DNA of 64,000 nt from a bacterium. GTDB lineage: Bacteria; Lernaellota; Lernaellaia; JACKCT01. The stretch spans positions 1 to 64,000 of the forward strand of contig JAIOHV010000034.1 in NCBI GenBank assembly GCA_019912885.1. The letters run 5' to 3'. The first letter of the stretch is position 1; every line of letters begins with the position of its first letter. The translations under genes were made by a program, and so were the position numbers. This document shows, one piece after another, positions 61,387-64,000 of the stretch. The notes under the pieces were generated by a model. The model was not told where the DNA came from, did not search any database, and was given only the letters and a program-made list of their open reading frames with translations.

Positions 61387-62720
61387 CGACGCTCTACATT
61401 GACGCCTTCGGCGGCGCGTCGGGCGACATGTTGCTTGGCGCGCTGTGCGACCTGGGATTTGATCTGAACGAACTGCGGCCGGTGGCCGACGCGCTTGGGC
61501 TGCCGCCCGGCGCGCTCACCGTTTCGAGCGTCATGCGTGGCGCGCTCGCCTGCAAGAAAGTGCGTTTTTTGGTCGATGGCGAAGATCTCGATCACCCGGC
61601 GTCGCACGGCCACGATCATCACCACGATCACGATCATCCGCACGAACATCATTCCGGGCACGGGCACGATCATCACCACGATCACGATCATCATTACCAC
61701 GGCGACCACGAACATCATCACCACGGCGACCACGAACACCGCTCGCCCGGGGATCTGCTCGCGATCGTCGATGCCGCGCCGTACGAAGATCGCATCAAGG
61801 ACGACGCGCGCCGGGCGCTGAAATATCTTGCCGAGGCGGAGGCGAAGATCCACGGGATCGACGTAGCCGACGTGCTTTTTCACGAGGTCGGCGCCGCCGA
61901 TAGTCTGCTCGATGTGATTGGCGTGTGCCTGGGCGTCGCGCGCCTTGGCGTCACGCGCGTTGTCGTTTCACCCATGCCGACCGGCGGGGGATTCGTCGAT
62001 TGCGCGCACGGCCGGCTGCCGCTTCCGGCGCCCGCGACGCTCGCGTTGCTCGCGGGCGTGCCGACGCGCCCGGTCGACGCGGACGTGGAGTTGGTGACGC
62101 CGACCGCCGCGGCCCTCGTGCGCGTGCTCGCGGACGGTTTCGGACCCATGCCCGCGGGCGTCGTTCGCGGCGTGGGTTACGGCGCGGGCACGCGCGAGAT
62201 GAGCGGCGCGTCGCCGAACGCGCTACGCGCCATTCTGGTCGACGAGGAGCCCGTGCCGGCGACTGACACGCTCGTCATCGAGACGAATATCGACGACATG
62301 AACCCGCAGCTATGGCCGTCGGTGTCCGACGCGCTGCTCGCAGCCGGCGCGCTCGACGTGGCGTGCGTTCCCGCACTGATGAAACGCGGGCGGCCGGGCC
62401 AGCTCGTGCAGGTGCTCGCGCCGCGCGACGCGCTCGAGGCGATCGCGGGCGTGTTGATGGATCAGACCCCGACGATCGGCGTGCGCTACCACGCCACGGA
62501 CCGCATCGTCGCCGAGCGCGAAATGCGCCGCGTTTCCACGGACTTCGGCGAGGTGGCGGTGAAGGTGACGCGGCACGGCGGGCACGTTTCGAACGTGCAG
62601 CCGGAGTTTGCCGACTGCGAGCGTCGCGCCGCCGATGCGGGCGTGCCCGTGAAGGTGGTGCTGGCCGCGGCCATCGCCGCGAGTGCCAATCTCTACGAAC
62701 GTCCGCCGCGCGATCGCTGA
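61383..62720 (+). CDS. larC: Nickel insertion protein LarC
   Basis: The 445-residue protein inserts nickel into the pincer cofactor. It starts GTG (TTLYIDAFGGASGDMLLGAL). A His/Asp run of about 45 residues follows (residues 75-120, with HDHHHDHDHPHEHH), suited to Ni binding. The C-terminal LarC2 part has VIETNIDDMNPQLW, PALMKRGRPGQLVQVL and RHGGHVSNVQPEF. LarE and LarA are not in the window. The gene is tail-to-tail with the subtilase gene, overlapping by 28 bases. Confidence 0.93.
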   Translation: MTTLYIDAFGGASGDMLLGALCDLGFDLNELRPVADALGLPPGALTVSSVMRGALACKKVRFLVDGEDLDHPASHGHDHHHDHDHPHEHHSGHGHDHHHDHDHHYHGDHEHHHHGDHEHRSPGDLLAIVDAAPYEDRIKDDARRALKYLAEAEAKIHGIDVADVLFHEVGAADSLLDVIGVCLGVARLGVTRVVVSPMPTGGGFVDCAHGRLPLPAPATLALLAGVPTRPVDADVELVTPTAAALVRVLADGFGPMPAGVVRGVGYGAGTREMSGASPNALRAILVDEEPVPATDTLVIETNIDDMNPQLWPSVSDALLAAGALDVACVPALMKRGRPGQLVQVLAPRDALEAIAGVLMDQTPTIGVRYHATDRIVAEREMRRVSTDFGEVAVKVTRHGGHVSNVQPEFADCERRAADAGVPVKVVLAAAIAASANLYERPPRDR

Positions 62721-64000
62721 ACGCGCGCGCGGGCCTCGCGGCGTTGCACCCGACGCGCGAAGCCGACGCCGATCGTCAATAGGCCGAGCACGAATACCGC
62801 CGACAAAGGCGGCTCACCGGAGGCGGCGCGGCATCCGCATCCGCCGTCCTCGGATTCGCGCGTGGGCGATTTGGGCGGATCGACGTTGAGCGTGAGCGTC
62901 GCGCTGTCGGCCTTGCCGAACTTGTCGATGACCGTGAGCACCACGTCGAACTCGCCGCCTTCCTCGAAGGTGAATTCGATCTCGACGCCGGTGCGCAAAA
63001 CCATGTTCGGCAGGCTCCAGCGGTATTCCTCGATGTTCTGGTCCGGGTCGCTCGAGGCGGCGCCGGAAAAACGAACGGTCAGCGGCGCGCGGCCGTCGAG
63101 CTTGTCGGCGCCGGCGTGAGCCTCGGGCGGCTGGTTCGGGATGCCGTCGGCCAGCGCATCGACGGATGCGCGCGCGTCGATCTCGCCCCAGCCGAGCTCG
63201 ACGGAAAATGCGTCGATCGGGCGGTGCGCCGTCTCGATCATCACCTGCGCGATGACTTCCGGATCGTAGTCGTCCGGCGTGAGCGAAATCAAAAGCGCCG
63301 CGAGACCGGCCGCGTGCGGGCTCGACATCGAGGTGCCGCTCGCCGCGAAATAGCCGCCGCCGTGTTGACTGCTCCAGCCTTCCTGCACGACGGACTCGCC
63401 GGGCGCGACGAGGTCGAGCGCGTCGCCGTAAGTCGAAAAATCCGAGCGCGCCGGCGCGTCGCCCGGCGAATGCGGGCGCGAGCTGCCGACCGCGATGACG
63501 GAGTCGTACGCAGCCGGGTATTCCACCTTGCCCTGCCCGTTGTTGCCGGAGGCGGCGAACAAAAGGACGCCCGCGGCGCGGGCATCCCGCGCGGCACGAT
63601 TCGAGACGCCGGAAAAATCGCCGCCGCCCAAAGACATATTGATGACGTGCGCGCCGTTGTCTTGCGCATAACGGATCGCGTCCGCGATGTCGGAGTCGTA
63701 AGCGCCGTCGTCGTGATCGGGAAAAACCTTCAGTGGCATGAGGCGCGCATCAGGGGCGATGGACGCGCATCCGATCCCGTTATTCGTCTTTTCGGCCACG
63801 ATATTTCCGACGAGGGTGCCGTGGCCAAGGAAGTCCGTCGGGTCGTCGTCCTGGTCGCGAAAATCGTAACCGGCGACGACCTTCGCCGCGTCCGACAATT
63901 CGTCACGGTATCCGCTGTCGATCACGGCGACGATGACGCCCTCGCCGCGCGCGTAATCCCACGCGTACGGCATACGAATCTGCCGTAAATTGTCCTGGTA
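62693..64000 (-). CDS. Subtilisin-like serine protease (S8) with PKD-type domain and MYXO-CTERM-like tail, truncated by window edge
   Basis: At least 435 residues are coded; the frame is open to the window end (YQDNLRQIR before the first visible Met), so the signal peptide and propeptide are outside. The catalytic triad is visible, counting from the first Met at 63973: Asp in AVIDSGY (about 19), His in GHGTLVGN (about 51), Ser in SGTSMSSPHAAGLAA (about 215). A PKD-like domain follows (about 285-370), then a GGCGCR motif, a hydrophobic helix (AVFVLGLLTIGVGFA) and an Arg-rich end. The last part resembles the MYXO-CTERM surface-sorting signal. It is probably a secreted or surface protease. Confidence 0.88.
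   Translation of the reverse strand, partial: YQDNLRQIRMPYAWDYARGEGVIVAVIDSGYRDELSDAAKVVAGYDFRDQDDDPTDFLGHGTLVGNIVAEKTNNGIGCASIAPDARLMPLKVFPDHDDGAYDSDIADAIRYAQDNGAHVINMSLGGGDFSGVSNRAARDARAAGVLLFAASGNNGQGKVEYPAAYDSVIAVGSSRPHSPGDAPARSDFSTYGDALDLVAPGESVVQEGWSSQHGGGYFAASGTSMSSPHAAGLAALLISLTPDDYDPEVIAQVMIETAHRPIDAFSVELGWGEIDARASVDALADGIPNQPPEAHAGADKLDGRAPLTVRFSGAASSDPDQNIEEYRWSLPNMVLRTGVEIEFTFEEGGEFDVVLTVIDKFGKADSATLTLNVDPPKSPTRESEDGGCGCRAASGEPPLSAVFVLGLLTIGVGFARRVQRREARARVQRSRGGRS

Overview
The window is GC-rich chromosomal DNA from a bacterium with a diderm envelope: it has TolC/CusC-type outer-membrane efflux, RND pumps and lipoproteins. Several traits point to a deltaproteobacterial or myxobacterial-grade lineage: a subtilase ending in a MYXO-CTERM-like Cys/helix/Arg tail, lipoproteins with long poly-Asp tethers, a small basic protein of a type seen in deltaproteobacteria, and dispersed intergenic repeats. 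The exact taxon cannot be read from the sequence. No rRNA, tRNA or CRISPR array was seen.

Layout. 1-1851: a group II intron, probably class IIC, complete except possibly for the 5' exon junction. 1973-2599: two small genes. 2583-16136: a 13-gene leftward run for copper or silver handling. It reads from a small Cys-rich secreted protein through CusC, CusB, CusA, a CopA-type ATPase, a Met/His-rich periplasmic protein, two SHOCT proteins and a DUF2933 protein to an overlapping block of an ICMT-like methyltransferase, an ATC-hydrolase-like protein and two SAM methyltransferases. 16265-17056: a two-domain VOC protein. 17336-21926: pyruvate:ferredoxin oxidoreductase and a dihydroorotate-dehydrogenase-like protein, with an FNR/CRP-type box upstream. 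21988-24144: a secreted protein and a PHP-type lipoprotein. 24320-30433: a leftward set (carbamoyltransferase, GT2, polysaccharide deacetylase, PP-loop protein, tiny membrane protein, radical SAM) that looks like glycan or metabolite decoration. 30574-31647: a radical SAM/SPASM protein.

About 32000-36860 is an AT-richer island with a type III restriction-modification pair and a small membrane protein. 36860-40707: DUF302, acetate kinase and phosphoketolase, an acetyl-phosphate/ATP route. 40751-42184: a second radical SAM protein. 42270-47182: a rightward nucleotide-sugar operon (epimerase, two DegT aminotransferases, WbpB-like dehydrogenase, WbpD-like acyltransferase). 47525-48667: DUF362/ferredoxin protein. 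48899-52500: a multipass membrane protein and a large secreted protein with a Thr-rich stalk. 52695-55508: PgsB/PgsC/PgsW-type poly-gamma-glutamate genes, followed by a GDPD lipoprotein. 56596-60528: a YfhO-like membrane protein, a small basic protein, NadD and two small membrane proteins. 60607-62720: LarB and LarC. 62693-64000: a subtilase cut by the window edge.

The main themes are metal detoxification, fermentative acetyl-CoA and acetyl-phosphate metabolism, and cell-envelope polymers with their modification. Intergenic regions are rich in low-complexity and inverted-repeat DNA, including a perfect heptamer array just upstream of a gene start.
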